A stretch of DNA of 64,000 nucleotides from Adiantum capillus-veneris. Lineage: Eukaryota; Streptophyta; Polypodiopsida; Polypodiales; Pteridaceae. Each line of letters starts with the position of its first letter. The first letter of the stretch is position 1. The notes beneath the pieces were generated by a model. It searched no databases. It saw nothing but the letters and a program-made list of their open reading frames with translations, and was not told the DNA's origin. Shown here piece after piece: positions 47,124 through 58,379 of the stretch. Both the position numbers and the translations under genes were made by a program. Location: positions 146,859,850 through 146,923,849 of the forward strand of contig CM043949.1 of NCBI GenBank assembly GCA_014529385.2, written 5' to 3'.

Positions 47124-47390
47124 GGGCCTATTAAAGCCTTACAAAGGAGAGCCACCTCAAGAACCAACTATTGAAGACCCACCGGCGATCGAGGACCAAG
47201 AGGAGGTAAGCAGCCCGAGTTCATTCTCCGACATGAAGACAAGGTACTAAGAGGCGGTAAGACTACCCGACGATATCTTAAGTTTAAGAATTATCCTTTT
47301 GAAGATGCTAGATGGATGCAAGGCATACAATTAAAGGATAACCTAAATCTTGTCAATGCTTACAATGCTTTCCAAGAGTAAGAAAATGTA
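47124..47390 (+). pseudogene. Element A integrase tail and chromodomain, after copia-2
   Basis: [19 protein letters not shown] matches element B at about 33660-33715 and continues the frame broken at 25197. The chromodomain region seen intact in B (33760-33900) is present here but frameshifted by small indels after 47205. Chromodomains guide integration to heterochromatin in chromoviruses. Confidence 0.82.
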
Positions 47391-47733
47391 CAGTTAAAAA
47401 TGAACAATTTTTTTTGTCTTATAAGACTCTCTTTTTCTTTATTGTGCACAAAAATGAAGTAGTATGCATGCTTAGATCAAGTTTGCGGAGACGACATCTC
47501 CCAAACACCAAGTAGAGCTTGTCACTCTACTATGGAACATTGATATGACTAATGTGCAGAAATGCTTGCGGCAGCCTTAGGCTCTCAAGTGCCAAATGGA
47601 CTAGTCATCCATTGTGGAATGATGTCGTAGGGTAACATAGGGATCCTCTACCCGCTAAGAAAAGGACTCATGAATATGCTTTATCTTCTCTACACCATAG
47701 TCGAGGACGACTATGATTTCAAGAGAGAGGTAA
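47391..47733 (+). other. Element A 3' untranslated region and purine tract
   Basis: Noncoding. It matches B at 33914-34036 and 42844-43079, and ends in AAGAGAGAGGTAA before the LTR. The uninterrupted GACGACATCTCCC here shows where element C entered B. Confidence 0.8.
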
Positions 47734-49314
47734 TGTCATAATAATCAATATCTAATTCTCCTAAATGATTTTCTCATGTTAAACTGATCATTTAATATGG
47801 GGAAGTACCAGGGGAGAAAAAGCTAGAATATTGGTTAAGCTAGCAGACCGGCCACAGTAGGGATCCAAAGGAGGGAAAATAGGGATCCAAAGAGGGGGCC
47901 ATCTGCAAAAGAGCCATGTGCAACAATGGGCTAAAAAGACCCTAAGGTTCAGCCCATTAAGACTTCCAAAATGCTAAGGTTCCAAAATTCAAAGGTTGTG
48001 TCCAAAGGTCAACCATGGGGGGAATTGGATGCTTTGTGTGTGTCCCAAAAGTCTTTTCAAATCCCTACATAGGAGGGGGCGAGCCTAGCTTGTAGGGGAT
48101 GAGAGAGAAAGTCACACACACACACACACAAGCTCCCTCTACACAAAGGGAATGAGGGACACATGTCAGCTCCCAAGCCCAGATGCCCACAAGCTGTACC
48201 CAATTTTTATTGGATGGCCTTAAAGGTGGACCAATGAGAATTAGGCTAGAGTAAATCTAGTTTAATTAATTTGAAAAAACTTAATAAAAGAACCAATGAG
48301 AATTAAGTCCTCTAGAAGACTATTGGACGGTCTCCCAAGGGGTCCAATGAGCATTCAACAGCCCAATGGCTTGCCTGATTCCTATTGGCCAGGAGGCGAA
48401 GGGGTCCAATGAGAGTTTAGTTGAATTATTAAATTACCTAAAGCTCTCACAAAAGGGGAAAGGGGGACACATGTCAAAAGGCTATCACTTATGCTGCTTA
48501 AGTGTCATTGGCTAGCCCTAGGGAGGTCCAATGAGAAGATAGCAAGAGCAAATAGCAAGAGGGGTCTCCCAAGAGAGAGAGGGGGCTGATTTTTGGCAAG
48601 GCATTATCACACACACACACTCACACAATCTCATGTGTGAAGTAAATAAGACTCTCTCTCCTTCTCAAGCTTTAATGGAAAGCTTACCACCTACTCCAAG
48701 CTTGTGAGAAGGGAGGCCTACACCAACAACTGGCTTTGTGATTGAAATCCAACCAAGAGCCAAGATTCAATGCATGCTCATCTCCTCTACCATGCTAATT
48801 ACTCAGCTAAGCTATGCTAATATGAGTGATTATGTGAGGAGATGTACATCTTTCTCGTAAGAATACTCCTTCTTCCTCTCAATCTACTCTCATACCCTGG
48901 TAGCTCTCACCATCTTTGAAGGTGTGTGAGGTCTTGGGTCTGAGACCGGGGTTGTGTTTGCTAAGTGTTTTGCTTAGTGCATGAAGCTTTCATCTTCATT
49001 GCACTAGCTAGTCTTGAAGGAACACAAAGAATTGTATTGTACAATGTCTCTCTTGATGGGAGAAACCATAATACAAAGCCTTTTGGAGGGGGGATCGGCT
49101 CCATGAAAATCCGGTACTTAAATGTTGTCAATAGCTTAATTTCTCTCTCTTTTGAAAGTATTGTTCATGCTATCTAACTAGGTGTTATGCTTTTTGTTGC
49201 TCTCTCCACCCAAGCACTCTTGTAGTTCTCATTAGGAATCTATTCCAATGAAATGCCCACTATGTTCATGCTAATTTCCGCTACACACAAGTTTTTAGGC
49301 CATTAAATGTTACA
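47734..49314 (+). repeat. Element A 3' LTR
   Basis: Starts TGTCATAATAATC and ends TTACA, followed by the ATGAT target duplication. It is about 1.58 kb and carries the CCAATGAG cluster typical of the family. Confidence 0.94.
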
Positions 49315-49319
49315 ATGAT

Positions 49320-50940
49320 ATGGTTAGTCAGGGGTTGTTGAAAGAAAACAAAGTGCTTGGCATTGCCTTGCTGGACATGTATGCCAGATGTGGCGCACTT
49401 CATTAAGAAACACAAAAAGTGCTTGAGAAGATTCATGTCCGAGATGTTGTCTCTTGGAATGTACTATTTGTGGGATATGCCCAACTTGAGCAAGGCCAAG
49501 AAGCTATGGGCTATTTTAAGCTATGGGCAGTTTTTGCAGCGGATGCAAAGCAAGGATGTCTCACCAGATGCAATCACATATGCTTTCATCTTTAAGGAAA
49601 GAGTCAGGGTGAGGAATCTCTTGGATGTTTTCAGCAAATACAGAGTGAGGGCATCTCTGCAAATGAGATTATGTACACTTGCAATCTTGTCTGGTTTAGG
49701 GTTTCTGGGAATGCACTAACTGTGGGATATGCCCAAGATGTTGATATGGGCAAAATAATTCATGATGATGTTGTTGAAAGAAAACGTCATGCTTGGCAGT
49801 GCCTTGGTCGACATGTATGCCAAATGCGTGTACTTCATAAAGCACAAAAAGTGCTTGAGGAGCTTCCTGTCCGGAATGTCGTCTCTTGGAATGCATTGAT
49901 TGTAGGATATGCCCAAAGGGCCATGAAGCTCTGGACTATTTTCGGCGGATGTGAATCGAGGGTGTCTCTTGAGATGCAATCACAATGTGGTGCACTTCAT
50001 GAAGCACACAAATTGCTTGAGGAGCTTTTTGTCTGGGATGTCGTCTCTTGGAAGGCATTGATTGCGGGATATTCCCAACTTGGGCAGGGCCAAGAAGCTC
50101 CGAGCTATTTTTTATGAATGCAAAGCGAGGGTATCTCTCCAGATGCGATCACATATGCTTGGAACTACCTTGGTCGACATGTATGTCAAATGTGGTACAC
50201 TATATGAAGCACAAAAAGTGCTTGAGGAGCTTCTTGTCCGGGATGTCGTCTCTTGGAAAGCACTAATTGTGGGATATGCCCAACTTGGGCAGGGCCAAGA
50301 AGCTCTGGGCTGTTTTCGGAGGATGCAAAGAGAGGGTATCTCTTGAGATGCAATCACATACAGTTGGCACTACATTGGTTGACATGTATTCCAAATGTGA
50401 TGCACTTCATAAAGCACAAAAAAGTACTTGACGAGCTTCCTGTCCGAATGTTGTCTCTTGGAAGGCACTGATTGCAGGATATGCCCAATAGGGTAGGGTC
50501 AAGAAACTCTAGGCTGGTTTCGTTGATGGATGTGAAGCGAGGGTGTATCTCCAGATGCAATCACATACGTTTGGATCTACCTTGGTCGACATGTATGCCA
50601 AATGTGGTGCAATTCATAAAGCACAAAAAGTGCTTGAGGAGCTTCCTGTCTGAGATGTCGACTATTGGAATGGATTTATTGAGGTAGAGAGAGGGCATCT
50701 TTCCAAATGCAATCACGTACACTCGCACTTCAAAGGCATGTGGCATTACAGAAGATGCTGACATCAGCAACAGAATTCATGATGATATGGTTAGTCAAGG
50801 TTATTGAAAGAAAACATCACGCTTGGCATTGACTTGTTGGACATGTATGCCAGATGTGGTGCACTTCATAAAGCACAAAAAGTGCTTGAGGAGCATCCTG
50901 TCTGGGAGTTTTTCTCTTGGAATGCATTGAAGTGGACTAC
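49320..50940 (+). pseudogene. PPR-family pseudogene, right part: degenerate tandem array
   Basis: Continues the gene broken at 20229 (IHDD, then MVSQGLLKENKVLGIALLDM). Short stretches in all three frames read as PLS-type PPR units: DMYARCGALHKAQKVLEE, VVSWNALIVGYAQ, GQGQEALGCFRRMQREGIS. The block GCACAAAAAGTGCTTGAGGA recurs at about 49405, 49839, 50001, 50206, 50411, 50618 and 50870. Units are frameshifted relative to each other, so no full-length protein is possible. A functional PLS gene would encode an organellar RNA-binding factor. Confidence 0.8.
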
Positions 50941-50987
50941 AAATCAAATAGAGAGAGAGGGAGAGGATACCTCTATTGAGGAATGGA

Positions 50988-51043
<56 letters not shown>

Positions 51044-51069
51044 ATTATCTGCTCGCTTTTATGGATAAT

Positions 51070-51112
<43 letters not shown>
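50988..51112 (+). repeat. Microsatellite hairpin: (AT)n(GA)n ... (CT)n
   Basis: (AT)n at 50988-51014 runs into (GA)n at 51014-51041. TTATTATC (51042-51049) and GATAATAA (51064-51071) are exact inverse complements, and a (CT)n run to 51112 completes the inverted repeat. The transcript or single strand could form a long stem with a 14-base loop. Confidence 0.85.
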
Positions 51113-51115
<3 letters not shown>

Positions 51116-51190
51116 GTAGGACTTATGTAGATAGTGTTTTCATGCTTGAGCACCATCAGAGGCCTTACCATTGTACCATTGGTAAGAGCG

Positions 51191-51217
51191 AGCGAGACCC
51201 GCCGTAGGCGGGTATCG
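51191..51217 (+). repeat. GC-rich hairpin
   Basis: ACCCGCC (51197-51203), GTA, GGCGGGT (51207-51213), extended by GCGA/TCGC outside one mismatch. It has no T-run after it, so a terminator is not supported. Confidence 0.6.
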
Positions 51218-51482
51218 CGAGCTAGTTTTAAAAAAACCCAAGGTTTAGTGTTATTATTTTGTTTAGACTCTTTTGGTGCAAAAAGTGAGGGATACCCAAG
51301 CCAAGCTGGGGAAAAAAAAAAAAACACACACACACACACACCTCCAATAGATGGTTGACCCACTAGTTTGGGGAAAGGTTGTTTAAATTCCATAAACCAT
51401 CACATCATTATTTGATAGCTTACCCTTTTGCTCTTGGTTTCTAGAACAAGGTTAATGTTGCACTTGCACCTTTTATTTGGAC

Positions 51483-51640
51483 GATAAATAGCCATTTGGT
51501 GGTGCCCCTTACCCTCATCACTATCTAACATAGGGTCTTGAATGAAGCCAAGGTGGTGGGATCGACGGTCAAGAAGTGAGGGCACGAAACCAAATGCACA
51601 TGTAGACGTCAGATGCCAAAAAGTAAACAAGGCAGAAAAA
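51483..51640 (-). repeat. SINE-like repeat, minus copy
   Basis: On the minus strand it shares ordered blocks with 51780-51920: TTTACTTTTT, GATCCCACC, AAGACCC, TGTTAGATAGTGATGAGGG and ACCACCA. The tRNA-like head is not visible in this copy, so it may be 5'-truncated. Confidence 0.55.
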
Positions 51641-51719
51641 ATAAACAAGGACATGCAAGGGGGGGTAAACATAAACTCACTTTATCATCAAGAGCGCTCA
51701 TAGTGGTTTCAACAAACCA

Positions 51720-51982
51720 TACGAGCCTGCGTTGTTAGCTCATCCGCCTTCCAATCGTGAGGTAGTGGGTTCAAATCTTCGGCTGTTGTCCATGCATTTA
51801 CTTTTTTAGATCCTTCTTGCACCTCGAGATTTAGTGCTTCAAGCTCTGTTGTAGATCCCACCCATTAAGACCCCGTGTTAGATAGTGATGAGGGCCCACT
51901 ACCACCACGACACTAAAAGGTCGTTACAGGGCTCGTCTCCATTGTAGATACTCACGTTTAAAAGGAGGGGAGTCTTTTTTTT
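51720..51982 (+). repeat. SINE-like repeat with tRNA-derived head
   Basis: TTAGCTCATCCG (51735-51747) fits an RNA polymerase III A box, and GGTTCAAATC (51768-51777) fits a B box, about 30 bases apart as in tRNA genes. The body carries the conserved block at 51867-51895, and the copy ends in a T-run near 51970-51978. No cloverleaf-complete tRNA is visible, so it is best read as a tRNA-derived SINE. Confidence 0.6.
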
Positions 51983-52135
51983 TAATACAAAACTCACAAT
52001 GGTGAGTAGATTATATTATCATTACATGATGAGCCATGACATCTTCTAGGGATCTTAGATACATCAGCTGACAGTGGAGACACCCCACGACAATGGACGA
52101 GCCCATACCCATGGTCCTGTTCCATTCATTCGAGT

Positions 52136-52561
52136 TCATTTGTTTCCCAATGGCGATGATTTCTTCTCAGTGAACTTAGCGGTTTCCATTGTGTTCTCAG
52201 TTTTCCAAGAGTTCCTTGCCTTCCAAATATGTTTAAAGTAACAAAATCTCACAATTTCTGTTGTAATGAGCATTACTTGGCTCTTGAACACCTTTCCTCC
52301 CACGAATAGATCATTCTTGAAGAATCCTATCTTCCACGTCTTTTGGAGCCATTTGCAAATCTTTCTTGCTAGGCCGCAGATTGTTGAGCACTCCTTGAAA
52401 AGGTGAGGGAGGTCTTCACTAGCGGTTCTACATTGCGAGCATTTATCAGGACCAATTCCCCTAACGAGGATCTTCACCCCAGTCGGCATGGCTCCGCATA
52501 AAACGTTCCATACGAGAACCTTCATCCCTGGTGGCCATTGTGGGCGCCAGATGTTCTTCAC
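52136..52561 (-). pseudogene. LINE reverse transcriptase tail, zf-RVT domain
   Basis: Translates to a 141-residue open stretch with PPGMKVLVWNVLCGAMPTGV, GPDKCSQCRTASEDLPHLFK and IVRFCYFKHIWKARN. The CxxC...H...C pattern is the zinc-binding domain at the 3' end of plant LINE RTs (zf-RVT). The RT core is absent. Confidence 0.75.
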
Positions 52562-54050
52562 AATTGTCTCCCATGTTGACTCGAGCCAATGTTTTCCCCA
52601 TGCCTTGTTAAGCGGGGAGTCTTGTTGAACCTTGCAGCTTGCTTTTGTGTTTTATTATATGAGAATGATGAATAGAGTAACGTAGTTGATTGACTTCTTC
52701 TTTGTTTTTTTGGCAATGTCTAACCTTAACACTCTTCGAATAAGCGTGTCCCTTTTAGTGTTCGAGAAAAATATGTTTCAGTTTAATATCGTGTCGCTTT
52801 CAATTTCAAAAATGCCGATTGAAGGCAATGGGAAAAGGAGAAACTCCATCCCAAAATAGAGAAAATTAATGTATAAGCCAAAAAATAAACCTATTTTTCT
52901 AAAATTTTCTCTTTACAAATTCAAAGAAAGGAATTTTGTATGTTTGGAAAAATGATTTTTTCCGAAGTCTGCTCCCTTCACTTGCACAAGAGAGAGTGCA
53001 ACAAACATGATGTACAAATGATCTTTGGTTGCCTTATCATCATGCCAGCCGGCTTGCCAACATTTGAGGTGAAGAGTCAAGACTTTGAACGTTATAACTA
53101 TTTATGGTCTTCGAAAGGACAACGAGTCCTTTGATATAGAAGGTTCTAAAGTGTAGCACTGTAGCCTGTAGGTATTGACTTTGAATTTGAAATTGGCAAC
53201 ACGTCATCTCAAAGTGAGCACTATCTAACATTAACATTAATAATATTATAGCATTATCCTCATGTATTTTTGGCTATCTAAAAGAAACACTGGGTGTTGT
53301 GTTGTGTTCTGTTAGGGAGACTTTCATTGTTTTCGGTGAGTGAATGATGATGAAGAATTACTTTTCATTTCATGTCTTTACTTTTCTTGTATTCCTAAAG
53401 TGAAGCTTCACCTCGTATAAATCTAGTAAATTTTACACACACACGTATGTGTTTTTTTTTTTTTTGCATTCTACAGTTTTAGAATGCTAAAGTGAAGCTT
53501 CACCTATGCTTTACATTTCTTACATTTTATAACTTGATTCCATTCAATGTTAATATTCAAAAAAGTCTATTTTATTAAACGGTTACTATTGGTCGAGTTT
53601 CTTCCTCACAAAGAAGAAAATCGGAAATACTAGCAAAAAAATTTAAGATTTGCAAAATTTTTGGAAGACTTTCTCACATATTCATCGATTTTTCTTTCGT
53701 TTACTATGGTTTGTAGCTAGCTAGTTTCGATTTTCAATCAAGCTGAGACAATCCTTTCTCAAACATTGATACCAGTTTAATTCAACCTAACAATTTTATC
53801 ACTTTCTTGTTCTTTTTGAAAGCCGTCGTGACCCTTTCACTTGTTATTTTGCATTTGTGTTTGTAAGGAGTGTTACTTTCACAATTTGTATAGAATTTTT
53901 TCCCATGCACTTGCAAATGTGAATGCATAAGCAACAGTAAATAAGGACCAAAATGTCAATATGAAAACTAGTACCTATGTGTGTATGAGAGAGGGTATGC
54001 ATGTCCTCTCCAAGGTAAACAGCATGTATATTATGCATTAAAAAGAAAAA
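52562..54050. other. No gene recognised
   Basis: AT-rich sequence with short open frames and no domain I recognise. Confidence 0.6.
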
Positions 54051-54059
54051 TAGCCTTAT

Positions 54060-55149
54060 ATATGGAGAGAGTATTGCAGTACTTGGATGTCGAGACATTT
54101 TCTCGATTCTGTATTCGATGGGCAATACCAAGCGAGTCTGTTATCACACCACATAGAAAAGATGGATAACAAGTGCAACAAAGGAGCCTCAACCTTTAGA
54201 ATGGGGAGAGAATTTCAGGTACTTCAGGGATTCCTCTCTCAATTGGTCCCCCTGGCTCTCAAAATTGGGGAGGGGTTCCCTAGACCCCTTCTGGAGGGAA
54301 GTTGCACGCTTAGCAAACAACAAAGAAATTTCTAAACTCTCTCATCTTTGGGATGACAGAAGTTTTTGCTGGAAGGATAGGGAGCTTGTAGTGATGCAAC
54401 ATAACTTGGGTATGTAGGAAAGGCTTCTGATCTATAAACTCTTGGAAGTGCTGGTAGCCTCACCTCCACATGTTAATGAATCAAAAATTGATTGAAGAGC
54501 TTGGAATTGGGCCGAAGGATCGAGTGTTTGCACTTCCCAAGACTCAAAATACCTATAATGTCCTAATATACAAAGTGGATTGGCTCATCCCACTCACCAA
54601 AATCTGGAAGAAAAATTGGTCTGGAGAGCACTAGCAAAAGAGTGTTAAGGCCATTTGGGAGACTCAACAGCCAGAATACATGAAGATTTTCATTTGGAAG
54701 GTGACATGGGGAGTTTTGCCTATTGGTATTAAGGTGCGAACTAGAGGGCTTGGCTCTGACACCTGCTTTGGTTGTAGGTCAGCCTCCAAAGATCCCCTTC
54801 ATTCATCATGTGCCCTACTTCACGAGGGCTGGCCGCTAAGGTGTGCAAATGGATACAGAGAACTTAGAAGACAAATTTCTTTACTAATGACATGATATTG
54901 GGAGGGCATGGATTCCAAAGTCATGACATTTTTGTGCGCACCCAGATTATTAGATTTTGCTACCTGAATCAGGTCTGGAAGTCTAGGAATCTTCGAGTAT
55001 TTGAAGCCAAGATGACGGTAGCATGTTTTAATGATATTGTGCGCAGGAGCACTGAGCTCATCCATGGTGTTGGAGCTAGAAGAGGGTCAGTGGATAAGGA
55101 TGAAGATTGGACTCATGCACTGAGATGCTTGGAACATTCAAGAGGGTAG
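54060..55149 (+). pseudogene. LINE fragment, RT and zf-RVT, plus strand
   Basis: The first part reads FRMGREFQVLQGFLSQLVPL, like the VRQGCPLSP motif of LINE RTs with substitutions (weak). The 3' part is clearer: KIFIWKVTWGVLPIGIKVRT, GSDTCFGCRSASKDPLHSS and QIIRFCYLNQVWKSRNLRVF, the same zf-RVT domain as at 52136-52561 but on the other strand. Stops and frameshifts occur throughout. Confidence 0.65.
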
Positions 55150-58100
55150 GTTTGTAATTGTTGGTTTTTACGTATGTTGGACCTGGACAATTGTATTCTT
55201 CTCGGGTCTTTATAAATTCTCTCAAGTCACAATTATGAGTATAGAAAAAAAACTAGTCTTGCTTGGTGGGCCTTTCTAAAACATATTATAACAATGAATA
55301 ATTAAACAAACATGATTTTGATAGGCTGTATGGAGCCAAATTCATGTGTATCGGATGTGATATATGCGTGTCATGTTGGTGGCTCAGCCAATGTTTCCAA
55401 GATCAAGAAATTGGTTTCGTTTTGGGCTTGATCCATTAGGTCAAAGGATTGTAGTTGTGAATGGCGACTGATCATGTCGCCTAGAACCTCCTCAGACAGT
55501 ATGCATAATCCTATTATTTGATATGGTCGTTTGGCTAGGATTGTTCTTGATGTTGAAAGGTAGGATATTTGAGATGGTTGAGCTGGATAGTTCATGAGTT
55601 GCAGAGTGCAGACTAGCATTATTTGACCAAGACATCAATGGGTTATCTAGCAACTATCTTTGCTCTAGCGTCTGTAAGTAATATGTACTGATGCTGATCG
55701 ACATTGAATATATATTTTTAAAGACAACATACATGTAAACCAAACTAAAGGAAGCATTGTGCAAAATTCTAAAACAAGCAAGTGATAAAGCATCAATGAA
55801 CTGCAATAAAAAATAAAATGCTTTACTGACCTATAATGATATATAGGTGCATTTTGATTGTCCAAATTGCAAGGCGATATTTGAGTCAAGCTACAAAAAA
55901 GCAATGTGAATAGTTAAACATTTCGCCTTGCAATGAAGGGTCACAGACTAAAAATACGAAGTATACGGTGCACATCATGCAGAAGTGCCATACAAAAGTA
56001 TGGTGGAGAGTTGGCACTGTGGTCTCTCCAAAAATTATAAGAAACGGAAGTCGTGCCCTGCCCCGTAGCATTTATATTGTGTTGCGCCAAGCAAACACAT
56101 AGCCATGGGGAATTAGATGCAGATAACGAACCTTGCAGTGTTGTCGAACTGGAGACTTGCTTGTGCAATCAAAACGTCTACTGTTGTGAATATATGTCCT
56201 CTCTGTCAGACAGAAAACACGCATTAAGACAAATACAAAAGATATAGGATATAGATTAAATTTAAAGAGAGATGAATAATTGTTCGTTCTTTTGTCTCCT
56301 CATCCATTTTTTGTTTCTCTACTCGTCACTCTCCAAAAAAAACGTTGTAGCTAAATGTTCTTTTCCTTCTTAATAGATAGCTCTACACGTCGCCCTCTAA
56401 AAGCTGCTCGTCCATTTCTTCTGGCTTCCCAAGCTCGATGCTCTCTTGCACTCAGCTCGGCACTTTGCAAATGCCAAGGCTCTTTGACTCTCTTTGTTCT
56501 TTGTGATTGAAGATCCTAATTCTCCACCTCCCTAACCATGAGCCACACTGGAGAGGCCGCTAGTCATAGTTGGTATTGAGCGATCATGGTCAACTTCTTG
56601 CAGAGACGGAGCAGTAGTACGCATGTCAGCTGGCCGTAGACAAGTGGCGGGGTTGACTAATCTCAGTTTACATGCTGCAGTGCAATATCAACATCAACAA
56701 TACCAACTTACATAGCAATTATAGTACTTGGAATAACGCCACCAATAGTGATAATTACATTGATCATGGCTTGCCTTAGGTGGACTCCATCGATCTCCAT
56801 GCAACCTCTTAATGTGCTTGGCACTATAGATTGTAGCAATCCATCCGCTGGAAACGTTGCCTATCCTATATTTGGCAAGGCTTGGGCTATGATGTGCAAC
56901 ATAGCTTGCCACTCGGGGAAAAGCTCCACTCCGTGGATGTGACCCAGGGTTGTGTTGGGAATGTATTAAGCTTTGGGAGCTCACACACCAGAGAAGAATA
57001 CTGAATGCAAGTCGGAGAGGCCTTATGGGAATGAGGGATTAGGAGGTCTTTTGTAAAAAAATAATCAGTATTTATTCAAACTGTAAAAATGTTACCAACT
57101 TGCAAGCATGGTGCACATGCGAAGAGTCACTGCCATGGATCAAAAGGGAGCGCCCAAAAGGAAGCAGGAGAGCCGAGACGGGCTGCAGGGAGAGGGAGCC
57201 CATCACGGGCTACCAATGTAGATGGAGCGGGTAGAGAGAGCTCACAAACTAGGATGTAGGGCAGTCGAAGAGCTGTTTAGAAGAGATGAGGACCTGAAGG
57301 CAAGGAGAATCATGGCACTCGTGAGAAGGAGGACAGGAGATCCTCATGGGTCATCCAATTAGCCAGAGAGGGCGCTTTCTGAGGAGGAGCCGCCATGTTA
57401 AGCAGATGAGAAGGGGCAATGCAGGTGGCCATGCTAGGGGACCATCCCTCGGGGAGCCCAATTCCTTCTTTTTTTAATTGCTTTCGATACCGTGCTTTAT
57501 TTTGGACGTGTTGTGGTTTTTTAATTGCTTTTTTTTGGACGTGTTGTAAGTGCTCTATGTGGTCACTTGTGGGCTCAAAGAGTCCAAAAAGGACCTTTGG
57601 CTCACGAAGTAAGAAAGATGGATAACTAGTGCCCACACACGTTGATGGTCGTCTATTTTTTATCGATTAGCTTCGCCTAAAAATTACAAAGAAAGGTATG
57701 TAGGTTTCTCCATTCTCAACTTCGACATAAAGGCCAAAAAATTATCAATCCAATGAAAGACACCTACAATAATTGAGAGGCAACTTCTATATAAAGGCCA
57801 AAATTTTTTTCAATCTCCTACAACAATAATTGAGAGGTGGCATGCAAGCTTTGATTTCAACGAAGGATAGAAGAAGGAAAGAAAAATAGAGCACATATTA
57901 GTTTTTGGATTTTTTATACATCACAACAACTTTTGCATCAGGTGTAGCATGTTGCCCTAATTTGGCAAAAATTCTTACTTGCACAAGGTGTTCAAGCCGA
58001 GCCTATGCACGAGGAGGATGATATGGATGTATTCCTTGTGGAGATTAAAAATCTCAATGAGCAGTTAATTGCCATTTTTGAGGTCATTTTTTATTGTTCT

Positions 58101-58370
58101 CTTGCGTTGACAACTAAGCTTTTCCAGATTCTTATCATACTTTCTCCTTAACATTTAGACATGTGACATAGAGTAAACCCGATAATCTAATGTTCGATGT
58201 TCTTGTCTGTGTAATGCTGCAAAAGGCCCAATCCACAAAACATAGGGCTAACCTTTATGTTGTTGAATAGGCATTTGTGGCTGCTAAGCAAAACGGACAA
58301 TACCATTGTTATCACCTCCAAATTCCAATGCTTATGCAAGTAGGCACATTGTCTCTATAGCAGTTGCCTC
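55150..58370. other. No gene recognised
   Basis: AT-rich sequence. A short direct repeat around TTTTGGACGTGTTGT occurs at about 57498 and 57533. Open frames of 60-110 codons on both strands resemble nothing I know. Confidence 0.55.
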
Positions 58371-58379
58371 TTCAAAGAG

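Larger units (their letters stand above)
20230..49314 (+). mobile_element. Element A: Ty3/gypsy chromovirus-like, gag deleted, carrying nested insertions
   Basis: LTRs at 20230-21762 and 47734-49314 flank the element, with an exact target duplication ATGAT at 20225-20229 and 49315-49319. The tRNA-iMet primer site TGGTATCAGAGC (21764-21775) follows the 5' LTR, and a purine-rich AAGAGAGAGGTAA precedes the 3' LTR. The host locus is the PPR pseudogene, which continues across the insertion. Copia-2 (25198-47123) interrupts the integrase-chromodomain junction. Without the insertions A is about 7.2 kb. It lacks most of gag relative to element B. Confidence 0.95.

Noticed and set aside
51191-51217. 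Rho-independent-style terminator
   Set aside because: Eukaryotic context and no T-run after the stem.
20608-51342. Several (CA)n tracts (20608, 43461, 51317) as possible regulatory or Z-DNA elements
   Set aside because: Ordinary microsatellites; those at 20608 and 43461 lie at corresponding LTR positions, with no supporting signal.
51720-51795. A functional tRNA gene
   Set aside because: Box A and B are present, but I cannot fold a complete cloverleaf, and the sequence continues into a repeat body shared with another copy.
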